Source: Azohydromonas australica DSM 1124 (lineage in GTDB: Bacteria > Pseudomonadota > Gammaproteobacteria > Burkholderiales > Burkholderiaceae_C). Taken from it: 64,000 nucleotides of DNA. Shown here piece after piece: positions 8,184 to 15,751 of this stretch. The notes beneath the pieces are model-generated. The model did not search any database, was not told where the DNA came from, and saw only the letters and a program-made list of their open reading frames with translations. The stretch is from the NCBI RefSeq assembly GCF_000430725.1, contig NZ_AUMO01000038.1, positions 62,001 through 126,000 on the forward strand. Reading direction: 5' to 3'. Position 1 is the first letter of the stretch. Each line of letters starts with the position of its first letter. The position numbers and the translations under genes are program-made.

Positions 8184-8917
8184 GAGCGGCGCGCCCACCA
8201 GGCCGAGGCGGCGAGGCCCGAGGCCGCGCCGGCAGCGACGTACCAGGCGCCGGGCACGAGCTTGTACGTCAGTGCCGCCACCACCAGGCTCACGAGCCAG
8301 GGCCGGCTCGGCCGCACGCCCTTCCACAGGCCGCGCAGCAGCACCAGGAACACCGCGGTGAAGGCCATGTCGAAGCCGTAGCGCTCCACGTCGCCGATGG
8401 CCGGCCCAGCCACCGCGCCCAGGGCCGTGAAGACGACCCAGGTGGCATACAGCCCCGCCGACACCCCCAGGTAGTACGGCAAGCTGATGTGCCTGGCGCG
8501 CCGCCGCTGCGCGTCGGCCAGCGCCAGCGCCCAGCACTCGTCGCACATGAAGAACAGGGCCGGCAGGGCACGGCGCCGTGGCAGGTGCCGCAGGTAGGGC
8601 GCGAGCGCGGCGCTCATGAGGATGTGGCGGCTGTTGACGAGGAAGGACATCGCCACGATCAGCAGCACGTGCGGCGGCGAGGTCCAGAGCCGCACGGCGG
8701 TGAACTCCGAGCCGCCGGCAAAGTTCAGCCCCGTCAGCAGCGGCACTTCCAGGGCGCCGAGGCCCTTTTGCGCCGCCTGCGCGCCAAGGACCAGCGCAAA
8801 GGGCACGAAGCCCAGCATCACGGGCAGCGAGGCGCGCAAGCCGCGCCAGCCTTCGTTCCAGGCCGTGGACGCCGGGGCGCGAACGGCCGATGGAGAGGAG
8901 TCGATCAAGGTATCCAT
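8180..8917 (-). CDS. azlC: AzlC family branched-chain amino acid permease
   Basis: A 245-residue inner-membrane protein with the AzlC segments RASLPVMLGFVPFALVLG and FAGGSEFTA, plus NSRHILMSAALAPYL and CDECWALA. It is the large subunit of the AzlCD exporter. The chosen start, MDTLIDSS, gives the usual length; upstream ATGs would read through the regulatory region. It runs divergently from an Lrp/AsnC regulator gene, the same arrangement as azlB-azlCD in Bacillus, so control by that regulator is likely. A 7-bp dyad with a 5-nt loop lies 6 bp ahead of its start. Confidence 0.88.
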   Translation of the reverse strand: MDTLIDSSPSAVRAPASTAWNEGWRGLRASLPVMLGFVPFALVLGAQAAQKGLGALEVPLLTGLNFAGGSEFTAVRLWTSPPHVLLIVAMSFLVNSRHILMSAALAPYLRHLPRRRALPALFFMCDECWALALADAQRRRARHISLPYYLGVSAGLYATWVVFTALGAVAGPAIGDVERYGFDMAFTAVFLVLLRGLWKGVRPSRPWLVSLVVAALTYKLVPGAWYVAAGAASGLAASAWWARRS

Positions 8918-8922
8918 ACTAG

Positions 8923-8941
8923 GGAAGCATTCTGTGCTTCC
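8923..8941. promoter_or_regulatory. Dyad just upstream of azlC, candidate Lrp-type operator
   Basis: Perfect 7-bp arms GGAAGCA and TGCTTCC are separated by 5 nt, immediately ahead of azlC and within the azlC-lrp divergent region. The position fits an operator for the adjacent Lrp/AsnC protein, but the match to a known Lrp consensus is weak. Confidence 0.4.
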
Positions 8942-9032
8942 ACGCCTGGAATTTGCTGCTGAAGTTGCCAGCCCGACCATTACGATTGGCATCTGATGCT
9001 CAGAAACAGGAATTTTGTGAAGGGAGATGCCA

Positions 9033-9491
9033 ATGGAGCTGGACGCCATCGATCGACGCATCCTCAGGGCCCTGCAGCGCGACGGCCGGCTGCAGAACGT
9101 GGACCTGGCGCACGAGGTAGGGCTGTCGCCCTCGCCCTGCCTGCGGCGGGTGCGGCTGCTGGAGGAGGCGGGGGTGATCGAGCGCTACGTGGCCGTGCTC
9201 AACCCGGCCAAGGTGGGCAAGGCCATGTCGGTGTTCGCGCGCGTCTGGCTCAAGGGCCAGGACGCCGAGACGGTGGGCCACTTCACCGAGGTCGTGCAGC
9301 ACCTGCCGCAGGTGGTGGAGTGCCACCTGATGGCCGGTGACTGCGACTTCCTGCTGCGGGTCGTGGCCGCGGACCTGGAGGAGTACCGGCAGTTCCTGTC
9401 CACCCACCTGTGCCGCATCCCGGGCGTGCAGAACGTGAAGACCGACATCCCGATGGAGCGGGTGAAGCTGACCTCGGCGCTGCCGGTCTGA
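9033..9491 (+). CDS. Lrp/AsnC family transcriptional regulator
   Basis: A 152-residue regulator. An AsnC-type helix-turn-helix covers residues about 3-60, with recognition region SPSPCLRRVRLLEEAGVI. A RAM ligand-binding/oligomerisation domain covers about 65-140, including the glycine-aspartate turn MAGDCDFLLRV. The ATG at 9033 is preferred to one two codons upstream, because AGGGAG would abut the upstream ATG directly. It is divergent from azlCD and probably controls amino-acid export in response to the amino acid itself. Confidence 0.9.
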   Translation: MELDAIDRRILRALQRDGRLQNVDLAHEVGLSPSPCLRRVRLLEEAGVIERYVAVLNPAKVGKAMSVFARVWLKGQDAETVGHFTEVVQHLPQVVECHLMAGDCDFLLRVVAADLEEYRQFLSTHLCRIPGVQNVKTDIPMERVKLTSALPV

Positions 9492-9515
9492 CGGTTTCCG
9501 GGCGCTTGATCACGC

Positions 9516-9537
9516 CTGCAGCTTGGTCAAGCTGCGG
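9516..9537. terminator. Hairpin between convergent lrp-like and rep genes
   Basis: GCAGCTT and AAGCTGC (9518-9535) form a perfect 7-bp stem with a 4-nt loop, extendable by two weaker pairs. It lies between the stops of two convergent genes. There is no clear U-run on either strand, so termination is inferred from position only. Confidence 0.35.
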
Positions 9538-9601
9538 AAGGCTGGCTGCTGCAAAACGGGGCCGGGCAGTCCGGCCGGGGCCGGGGCCCGGGCTGCGGCT
9601 T

Positions 9602-11074
9602 CTACTTCAGCGGCAGCTCGCCCTGCGCGCGCACGGCCGCCACCTTTTTGGCCGCCTTCTTCTGCGCGTCGAGCACATGCTTGCCCAGGGCATGGCGCAG
9701 CCGGTCGTTGATCACCAGCTGCTCGTAGGGAACGCTGTGCTTGTCGAGCTGCAGCTGGGAGGCCAGCACGCGGAAGTGGGCCGTCCGGGTGAAGGAGGCC
9801 CAAAGGCCCTCGCGCTTCTCGCTGGCGGCGCGCGAATACTGCTTGAACCCTTCCTCGCCGGCGAGCTCGTACTCGCGGCGCTGGGCCTCGGACTCCTGGT
9901 GCTCCGCGTCGCGCGGGGTCTTGGCCGGCTTGGCCCGTGCCGGGGCGGGAGCAGCGGCCGGAGCCGGGGCTGGCGCTGGGGTGGAAATGGCCGGCACGAC
10001 GGTGGCATCTTCCAGCTCGGCCGTGGGCACCGTCCACCCTTCCTCCAGCGCCTTCATCAGCAGCCGTCCTGGGTAGCGGATCTTCTTGCCGCCGGCGGTG
10101 GCCATGCGATGCCGGACGAAGTCGATGGCGCCCTGCAGCCGCTCGGGCGTGTACTTGTCCGAGTTGGCCGTGATCGCCTGGATGTCGACCGCGCCGATGC
10201 CGAACTCGCCGCGCAAGGTGTCGTAGATGGTCTTGCGGGCCTCGGTCTGGTGCATCACCTGCGCCACCATCGAGCCCTGCTGCTCCCTGAAGACGAAGCG
10301 GACGTGCGACACCTTCTTGGAACCCGGCACGTTCTTCGTTTCGTACTCGACGAACAGGTCGGAGAGCTCGTTGATCTGCGCCAGCGCCACCGCGAGTCCG
10401 AAGCGGCGGAACTGCTTGAACTCGTCCATGTACTTGGAGCTCTGCGCGCCCATCCAGGCACGCGCTTCCTCCAGCGTCAGCCAGTCGGTGGGCGAGCCGC
10501 GGTAGGCGACGGACTTGAGCTTCTCGTACAGGCTGTGGGCGAAGGCGGAAGTGAAGGCCGAGGTGGTGCGCAGAGACAGCAGCGTGTAGCCGCGCGGGTC
10601 CTTGTGCAGCTTGCGGATGGCCGGGTCGAACTTGAAGTAGATGCGGCCGTTGGCCACGCCCACCATACCCACCAGCGGGATCGAGACGAAATCCGCGTTG
10701 GCGCCGTGATGGCCTTCGGGCCGCTCGCGGGTCACGACGATGCTGGTCTTCTGCGCCTCGCGCAGCGCCTCCTTGAGGTGCTTGTGGTTGCGGCTGGCGT
10801 AGTTGATGAGGAACTTGAAGAGATCGATGTCGCAGTCGAACTCCAGCTGATCCACGGGTGCGCTGCACGCCAGGTAGTGCATCACGTTGAGGCCGCGGCG
10901 CGTCAGCACGCCGACCTCAGAGATGTCCACGAAGACGTTGTTCTTCGGAAACGCGATGTCGCTCTCGGCATCAGCAATGGTCGCGGTGCGTCCCTTGCGG
11001 CCGATGGTCTCTTCGAAAAGAAGCAGGGCGTACTGTTCGCCACCGACCGCCCCAACGGGCTTGATTTCGGCCAT
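9602..11074 (-). CDS. Plasmid replication initiator protein (Rep_3/RepB-type superfamily)
   Basis: A 490-residue initiator. The N-terminal two thirds (to about residue 330) resemble the winged-helix pair of iteron-binding initiators, with a conserved LEFDCDIDLFKFLI stretch, SIPLVGMV and YTLLSLRTTSAFTSAFAHSLYE. It is followed by an Ala/Pro linker (about residues 362-382) and a basic C-terminal region with KKAAKKVAAV. It is read away from a 1.2-kb iteron array that starts 170 bp upstream, and an inverted pair of half-iterons lies in its promoter. The protein should bind the iterons, open the AT-rich stretch and recruit the host helicase. It is longer than classical pPS10/R6K initiators, in keeping with large-replicon Rep proteins of Burkholderiales. 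Confidence 0.88.
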   Translation of the reverse strand: MAEIKPVGAVGGEQYALLLFEETIGRKGRTATIADAESDIAFPKNNVFVDISEVGVLTRRGLNVMHYLACSAPVDQLEFDCDIDLFKFLINYASRNHKHLKEALREAQKTSIVVTRERPEGHHGANADFVSIPLVGMVGVANGRIYFKFDPAIRKLHKDPRGYTLLSLRTTSAFTSAFAHSLYEKLKSVAYRGSPTDWLTLEEARAWMGAQSSKYMDEFKQFRRFGLAVALAQINELSDLFVEYETKNVPGSKKVSHVRFVFREQQGSMVAQVMHQTEARKTIYDTLRGEFGIGAVDIQAITANSDKYTPERLQGAIDFVRHRMATAGGKKIRYPGRLLMKALEEGWTVPTAELEDATVVPAISTPAPAPAPAAAPAPARAKPAKTPRDAEHQESEAQRREYELAGEEGFKQYSRAASEKREGLWASFTRTAHFRVLASQLQLDKHSVPYEQLVINDRLRHALGKHVLDAQKKAAKKVAAVRAQGELPLK

Positions 11075-11113
11075 GGTCTTCGGTCAGCTGTTGAACGAAG
11101 CCGGCAGGCTAGT

Positions 11114-11153
11114 GGCAAGGTGCGAGCCGGTCAACCGCGTTTATCACTTTGCC
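11114..11153. promoter_or_regulatory. Inverted half-iterons in the rep promoter (candidate rep operator)
   Basis: GGCAAGGTG (11114-11122) and CACTTTGCC (11145-11153) form an imperfect dyad 40 bp upstream of the rep start. The left arm with its flank, CAAGGTGCGA, equals the 3' half of the iterons in reverse. In several iteron plasmids, dimeric Rep represses its own gene at exactly such inverted half-iterons. Confidence 0.6.
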
Positions 11154-11264
11154 TGTGGCCTGCATGCCACTCACCGCGCACCGGGTGAGGAGACACGCCA
11201 CGAGTTCACCCGGCATCGGATCGCTGGCGTGTGCCGGCAACCAGCACAAAATCTCGCACCTTGA

Positions 11265-11273
11265 TGTGGATAA
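11265..11273 (-). promoter_or_regulatory. DnaA box, perfect consensus
   Basis: TGTGGATAA is the exact reverse complement of the DnaA box TTATCCACA and lies directly after the first iteron. Confidence 0.75.
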
Positions 11274-11403
11274 CTACCTAAACGCCTTGACCTGCGGGCA
11301 CTTGGAGGGCGCAGCACAAAAGTTCACCCCTTGCACAGAAGTTCGCACCGTGGCCCACAGAAGTTCGCACCTTGCCTTGCACAGAAGTTCGCGCTTTGCC
11401 CGG

Positions 11404-11412
11404 TTATCCACC
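11404..11412 (+). promoter_or_regulatory. DnaA box, one mismatch
   Basis: TTATCCACC lies between iterons five and six and overlaps the edge of iteron six. It differs from the consensus only at the last base. Confidence 0.6.
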
Positions 11413-11465
11413 ACAAAAACTCGCACCTTGCGTCTGTTCCCGCACAGAAGTTCGCACTTTGCTTC

Positions 11466-11532
11466 TCATAACTCGTTGATATATATAAGCTTTTTGACCG
11501 CCGAAATGCTTGCTGGCTTATTAAAAGGCTTG
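11466..11532. other. AT-rich segment, candidate duplex-unwinding element
   Basis: This is a clear AT-rich island in GC-rich DNA, including GATATATATAAGC and TTATTAAAAGG. It follows the dense iteron block, the usual place for the strand-opening element. Confidence 0.65.
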
Positions 11533-11659
11533 CTGCAGCATCAACACCTGAGCTTTGCCGAACACGGCGTTCACCGACGGCGTGGGGACCATGACAAGCA
11601 GCCCAGCATTTCGCACAAGCGCGCTGACAAGATGGCGCGGTTCAGGTACTGCCTACTTT

Positions 11660-11732
11660 CAAGGTGCGACCTTTTGTGCAAGCTCGCTGGAATGAACGGC
11701 GTGCATCAGGCACAAGGTGCGAACTTTTGTGC
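11660..11732 (-). repeat. Iteron block 2: two inverted copies
   Basis: Two iterons are in the opposite orientation, at 11660-11679 and 11713-11732, reading CAAGGTGCGAMCTTTTGTGC on the plus strand. They lie between the AT-rich stretch and the third block. Confidence 0.9.
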
Positions 11733-11811
11733 TCAGGCAGCCGGTGCGGCCTGGTGCAAGACACGGTTGACGGGCATTGGCGGCTACGGACAGCGAAGCA
11801 GACCAGCTTCC

Positions 11812-12217
11812 GCACAAAACCTCGCACCTTTACGTGCGTTGCCGGCACGCTGAGCAGCACAGAGGCGCGTGCATTGGCGCGGGCCCTGGTCTACCTGCCC
11901 GATTGCCATGGGACCCGCTCTTGGCCGGGAGCCCGTGCGCGCTGTCCTCTCGCACAAAAGCTCGCACTTTCGGTGTGGGCGAGGCTTGCACCGGCTTCGC
12001 ACAAAAGTTCACTCTTTGGGTACCTGCGGAAGTCCTACCGCTTCCCAGCGGCGCGGCACTCCGCTTTTCGGCCTGAGCCCACGCTGGCCTCGTCGCCGCA
12101 CAAAAGTTCGCGCTTTGGGTCCGTAGCCGCTTGCGCTGTCCCATGCGTCACAAAAGCTCGCACTTTGGGGCGACTCCAGCGCACGCTCCAGTCGGCAGCA
12201 CAGAGGTTCGCACCTTG
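11812..12217 (+). repeat. Iteron block 3: six direct, widely spaced copies
   Basis: The copies start at 11812, 11952, 11999, 12098, 12148 and 12198. Spacings are mostly about 50 bp or multiples of it (47, 99, 50, 50), unlike the dense first block. This pattern suggests a copy-control or handcuffing set rather than the strand-opening set. Confidence 0.88.
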
Positions 12218-12338
12218 ACCCCGCTCGGGGACGCCGCGTAGTTGCTGTGTCTGGCAGCCACCGAATCGCCCCTTTGGCATCGCCAGCCGTCCGGGGACAC
12301 GGCCCATGGACGGGGCCGTGCCTGGCAATGGCAGCGGA

Positions 12339-13520
12339 TCAATGGGGTGCCGGCTCCGTGGCGGCCGAGGTCACTTCCATGCCGGCATCGCGGAGCACCT
12401 GGAGCAGCTTCGCGTGCAAGGCAGCGCCGGCTCCGTCACCCGCCTTGTTCGGCTTGAGCCTCAGCACCACCTCGCCGCTGGTCATCAGCTTGACGCCTCC
12501 CTTGAGCGGGCCGTCGACCATGGCCAGCGCCAGGGTCTTCTGGCGGCGACCGGCGGCTTCACTCGACGCCGGTGCTTCGCCTGCCTCCAGGCCCTCCGCC
12601 AAGGCCTCGGGCGCCTTCCTGACGCGCGTGATCCGGTTGACCAGCTTCAGCGCCTCCTTGAGCCCCTGCCGCTTGAACACGAGCGCCACCTGGTACGCCG
12701 AGCCCCGGCCGACGTTGCCGTCGAACAGCAACTGCAGCAGCGACTCGGGCAACCGGCCGATGGCCATGTATTCGCTCACGCGGCTGCCACTGCTGAGCCC
12801 GAAGCGGCGCGCGAGCACTTCGCCCGGCGGCGGCTCCCTGCCCTCGGCCCGATGCCGGTCCAGGAACTGGCACAGGCGCACGGCGATGTCGTAGATGGTG
12901 ATCTCGCTGCGGCGATGGTTCACCTCGCGCGCGAGCACCGCCTCGTCCTCTTCCGACTTGCCCGGTGCCACCACCTCGACGCTCATGGCCTGCTTGCCGA
13001 GCTCGCGCAGCAGCCTGCGCCGCGTGTGCCCTTCCCGCAGGGTGAGCTTGGTCTCGCCCGGCCGCGGCATGAGCACCTGCGCGTGCTGCAGCTGCCCGTT
13101 CTCGGCAAGCGAGGCCTTCATCTCCTGCAGCCGCTCGGCGTTGAGGAACACCCGGGGCTGCACCGGGCTGTCCTGCAGGTCGTCCAGCAGCACCTCAAGG
13201 CGCATCCCGACCTGGAGCGGCATGCCCGGCGTGAACCTGGGCAGCGCGGGAACGGCGTCGGCTGCAGCGCCGGAGGCAGCCGAGCCGACCAGTGCCGCGA
13301 TCGGATGGCCCTGCAAAAGCGCCGCGTCCTGCGCGCCGCCGGCCGTGAGGGCTGCCTGCACGGTCTTGGCTTCGAGCCGCCTGGCCGCGTCGAACTTGTC
13401 GGCGTCCTGGCCGGCAGAAGCCCCTTGCTGGTTCTGGCCGATCTGCGCCATCAGCCGCTCTTGCAGGCTGCTGCGCTTGATGCCCGCGCCTACGGAGGGC
13501 GTCGGTGTCTTGTTTGCCAT
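12339..13520 (-). CDS. parB: ParB family centromere-binding partition protein
   Basis: A 393-residue ParB/RepB/KorB-like protein. Residues about 95-200 carry the ParB N-terminal (CTPase-type) domain with QPRVFLNAERLQEMKASL and GHTRRRLLRELG. A helix-turn-helix region follows (about 230-310), then a C-terminal part likely used for dimerisation. The start MANKTPTPSV was chosen because an upstream extension would overlap the parA 3' end and is low-complexity. It lies 28 bp after parA and is its partner in segregation. The likely binding sites are the seven palindromes upstream of parA. The box 2 motif is present but not classical (AREVNHRRSE), so the nearest relatives may be KorB-like proteins. 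Confidence 0.88.
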   Translation of the reverse strand: MANKTPTPSVGAGIKRSSLQERLMAQIGQNQQGASAGQDADKFDAARRLEAKTVQAALTAGGAQDAALLQGHPIAALVGSAASGAAADAVPALPRFTPGMPLQVGMRLEVLLDDLQDSPVQPRVFLNAERLQEMKASLAENGQLQHAQVLMPRPGETKLTLREGHTRRRLLRELGKQAMSVEVVAPGKSEEDEAVLAREVNHRRSEITIYDIAVRLCQFLDRHRAEGREPPPGEVLARRFGLSSGSRVSEYMAIGRLPESLLQLLFDGNVGRGSAYQVALVFKRQGLKEALKLVNRITRVRKAPEALAEGLEAGEAPASSEAAGRRQKTLALAMVDGPLKGGVKLMTSGEVVLRLKPNKAGDGAGAALHAKLLQVLRDAGMEVTSAATEPAPH

Positions 13521-13548
13521 GGTCTGGGTCTCCAAGCGTCCTGCGTGC

Positions 13549-14343
13549 TCAGTGCCGCGCGGCCGTGGCCGTACCGGCCACACGGCCGGTGGCCGCCTTC
13601 TTTGCGGAGGGCTTCTTTCCAGGGGCTTTCCTGGGTCTGGGTTCCGCCTTCTCCGTGGCGGGCTGCTGCGACTCGCCGGCGGGCTCTCCCATGGGCTGCT
13701 GACCCATGAGCACAAGCAGCTCGTCGCGCACGTCCCGCATCGCCGACTTCGCGACCTTGTCCGTGAACGCCGTCACCGGCATGCCCGCCGGTGACGCCGT
13801 GGGGAACGAGGTGCGCTTGGGCATCACGGTCGCGAGCATCTCCAGGTGCGTGGCGCCGGGCAGCACGGTGCGCACCACCTTGTTGATGGCGAAGTCCTCG
13901 TTCACCGTGACCAGCAGCCGCACCAGCGGGGTACGGCCCAGTTCCTCGCAGGTGGCCCGCAGCTCGTCGGCGAACTCCTGTGTGGACTCCATGTCGTCGT
14001 AGGCCGGGCGCACCGGCACCACCACCACGTCCGCCGCGGCCATCGTGGCCTTGGTCGCGGGCGAGTGCTTGCTGGGCGGCCCGTCCACCACGATGTAGTC
14101 GTACTCGTCGTTGAGCATGCCCAGCACGTCCGACAGCGGCACCTGCATCTCGGAGATGCTCACCGCCTCGGCGGGAAATCCGTTGCGCGCACGACCAATG
14201 AATTTCCTTGCGTTGTTCTGCGGGTCTGCGTCCACCACGACGACGCTGGCGCCATGTTCGGCAAGCACCGACGCCAGGTGCACCGACGTCGTCGTCTTGC
14301 CGACCCCGCCCTTCTGGTTCAGGACACCGATGACGGTTGCCAT
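13549..14343 (-). CDS. parA: ParA family partition ATPase
   Basis: A 264-residue Walker-type ATPase without an N-terminal DNA-binding extension. It has the deviant Walker A KGGVGKTT at residues 11-18, the A' motif DADPQNN at about 39-45 and a Walker B VVDGPPS at about 84. The last 40 residues are Lys/Ala/Pro-rich (KKPSAKKAATG), which may add non-specific DNA binding. It is the first gene of parAB, reads toward the origin and has a small dyad (TTGCG-GG-CGCAA) about 22 bp ahead of its start. ParA drives plasmid positioning with ParB. Confidence 0.93.
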   Translation of the reverse strand: MATVIGVLNQKGGVGKTTTSVHLASVLAEHGASVVVVDADPQNNARKFIGRARNGFPAEAVSISEMQVPLSDVLGMLNDEYDYIVVDGPPSKHSPATKATMAAADVVVVPVRPAYDDMESTQEFADELRATCEELGRTPLVRLLVTVNEDFAINKVVRTVLPGATHLEMLATVMPKRTSFPTASPAGMPVTAFTDKVAKSAMRDVRDELLVLMGQQPMGEPAGESQQPATEKAEPRPRKAPGKKPSAKKAATGRVAGTATAARH

Positions 14344-14364
14344 GACATCGCTCTCAAAAAGTTA

Positions 14365-14376
14365 TTGCGGGCGCAA
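14365..14376. promoter_or_regulatory. Small dyad in the parA promoter
   Basis: TTGCG and CGCAA flank a central GG just upstream of the parA ATG, in a locally AT-rich stretch. It may be an autoregulatory site of the par operon; it differs from the seven large palindromes. Confidence 0.35.
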
Positions 14377-14656
14377 TTTTATGAACACCTTTTGTAGTTT
14401 CAAGAAGACCTGCGGCGAGTCTCGTCGAAGCCAGTGACAGTTGACGCCTGTGCACAACAGTGCTGCTGCAGCCCAGGTATCCAGGGCGCCCAGCGTGTGA
14501 TGCCGGTGCCCGTGCTTGTACTCGGCTGCCCAGGCCGGCTTGGCACTGGCTTGTCGCGGCGTTGAGGGCCGCAGGCAGGTGGTCCGTCTGCTTTGGGAAC
14601 ATGACATCCGTCGTTTCCCAGCCGCGCAGGGCCGTGCCAGGCAGGTTGCGCATCCC

Positions 14657-15666
14657 GTTTCCCAGCCTGGGAAACGCCCTCCATTCCCGGCCAGCGTGGA
14701 TTCCAGGCCTGGTGAGCATGGGCATCCACCCGTGCCGGACAGGCCGGATTTGCTGCGGGTGGGTCTGCTGTCCACCGTGCCGGCGTGGACGTTTCCCAGC
14801 CTGGGAAAACGGCTTCAGCGTTCCTGGACTGCGCTTGGTCAAAAGCCACCATCGGCGGATCAGGCGGTTTCCCAACTTGGGAAACGGGCCCATCGCCGAC
14901 CTCCTGGGAAAGGAACGTTTCCATGGCGCGGTACGGACTCGCCTCGCCGCGCTCCTCTCGCCCGAGAACGAGGGCCGGTGGAAAGTCTGCGTCCGACCGG
15001 AGCGGCCGGTGAAGACCAGGACTCTCCTGCCTGGCCTTCCAGCTGTGTTTGCGGACGTCGCTATGGAGGCAGCCGCCGTGTCGTTCCGAAAAGCCCGCAT
15101 TTCCGTCTTGAGCCCTGGGTCTCCTGGATCAACAAAGGAAAGCCGGTGTCCGTCCGGCAAGCCGAGGATCGGACCGCCTCACCTCCAAACCAGGCGAGCA
15201 GCTTCCACGCAGCACCGACGCCAGAAGCCGAGCTCGCAGGGGCCGCGTGAGTCTCGGCGGATAGCGTTTTCCCAGGCTGGGAAACGCGCTGCGAGCATGG
15301 ATCTGGCTGTGCAAGACATGAGCTTGCACGTCGGAAAGGCGGTGTCAGGAAGAGCATGCAGACACCAGAGCAACAAAAGCTGGCCCACGGTGCCTGAGCT
15401 GCACGCGCAGGGCCGTGTCAGCTAAGGTGGTGAAACCCATTTCCCAGGCTGGGAAACACCCTCCGCTATCGGCCGATGTAACTTCCACGCTTGGTGGTTA
15501 TGGACACCGGCCCGTACTGGCCAGGCCGGATTGCTGCCAGCAGGCCTGGTGTCCGCTGCAGCAGCGTGGAGGTTTCCCAGGCTGGGAAACCGGCTTCGGC
15601 GTTCCGGGACTGGGCCGGGTCGAAAGTCGCCGTCGGCGGACTGGACCATTTCCCAGCCTGGGAAAA
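14657..15666. repeat. Array of seven 19-bp palindromes, candidate parS
   Basis: The copies start at 14657, 14791, 14867, 15267, 15439, 15572 and 15648, and each is 19 bp. The consensus is GTTTCCCAGSCTGGGAAAC, an odd-length dyad around a central G or C. The copy at 14867 keeps symmetry through compensating changes (CCCAA-C-TTGGG), which shows that the dyad itself is under selection. Three copies spaced 134 and 76 bp recur as three copies spaced 133 and 76 bp. Their location next to parAB makes them the best candidate ParB sites. The layout recalls the KorB operator TTTAGCSGCTAAA, which also has a central S. Confidence 0.8.
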
Positions 15667-15751
15667 CGGGCTGCCGGCCTGTCGATACAAGCGGTACTCC
15701 GCCGGTCTGGAGCGTCGCCAGGCCAGCGCGCACCAGCGCCCGCTGGCCAGC

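Larger units (their letters stand above)
11244..11461 (+). repeat. Iteron block 1: seven direct copies
   Basis: The copies start at 11244, 11314, 11333, 11355, 11379, 11411 and 11442. The consensus is GCACARAAGTTCGCACCTTG, with the 3' end varying between CCTTG and CTTTG. Spacings tighten to 19-24 bp in the middle. Most copies here carry CACAGAAG rather than the CACAAAAG of the other blocks. Confidence 0.9.
11075..12338. other. Iteron origin of replication (no protein gene)
   Basis: This 1.26-kb region between rep and parB holds 15 copies of a 20-bp iteron, two DnaA boxes, an AT-rich segment and a Rep operator. Open frames across it read repeating serine/histidine-rich peptides made by the iterons and are not genes. 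Iterons are arranged as seven direct, two inverted and six direct copies, with the AT-rich DNA after the first block. This is the expected architecture of an oriV. Confidence 0.85.
14344..15751. other. Non-coding centromere-like region
   Basis: This 1.4-kb stretch between parA and the monooxygenase gene has no convincing gene; open frames in it lack ribosome sites and have no recognisable family. It contains seven near-identical palindromes and at least one half-site, GTTTCCCAGCC near 14612. Two parts of it, about 14625-14885 and 15410-15666, are diverged copies of each other. Confidence 0.75.

Noticed and set aside
11244..12217. CRISPR array
   Set aside because: The repeats have irregular spacing and mixed orientation, with no cas genes; they are iterons.
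11149..12218. Open frames across the iteron region
   Set aside because: They read repeated Ser/His/Arg peptides created by the iterons and have no ribosome sites or family similarity.
14354..15425. Several long frames over the palindrome array on both strands
   Set aside because: They overlap each other and the palindromes, have biased composition typical of non-coding high-GC DNA, and match nothing recognisable.
14657..15666. Intrinsic terminators or REP elements
   Set aside because: The palindromes have a single central base and no loop or U-run, so they are DNA-binding dyads rather than RNA hairpins.
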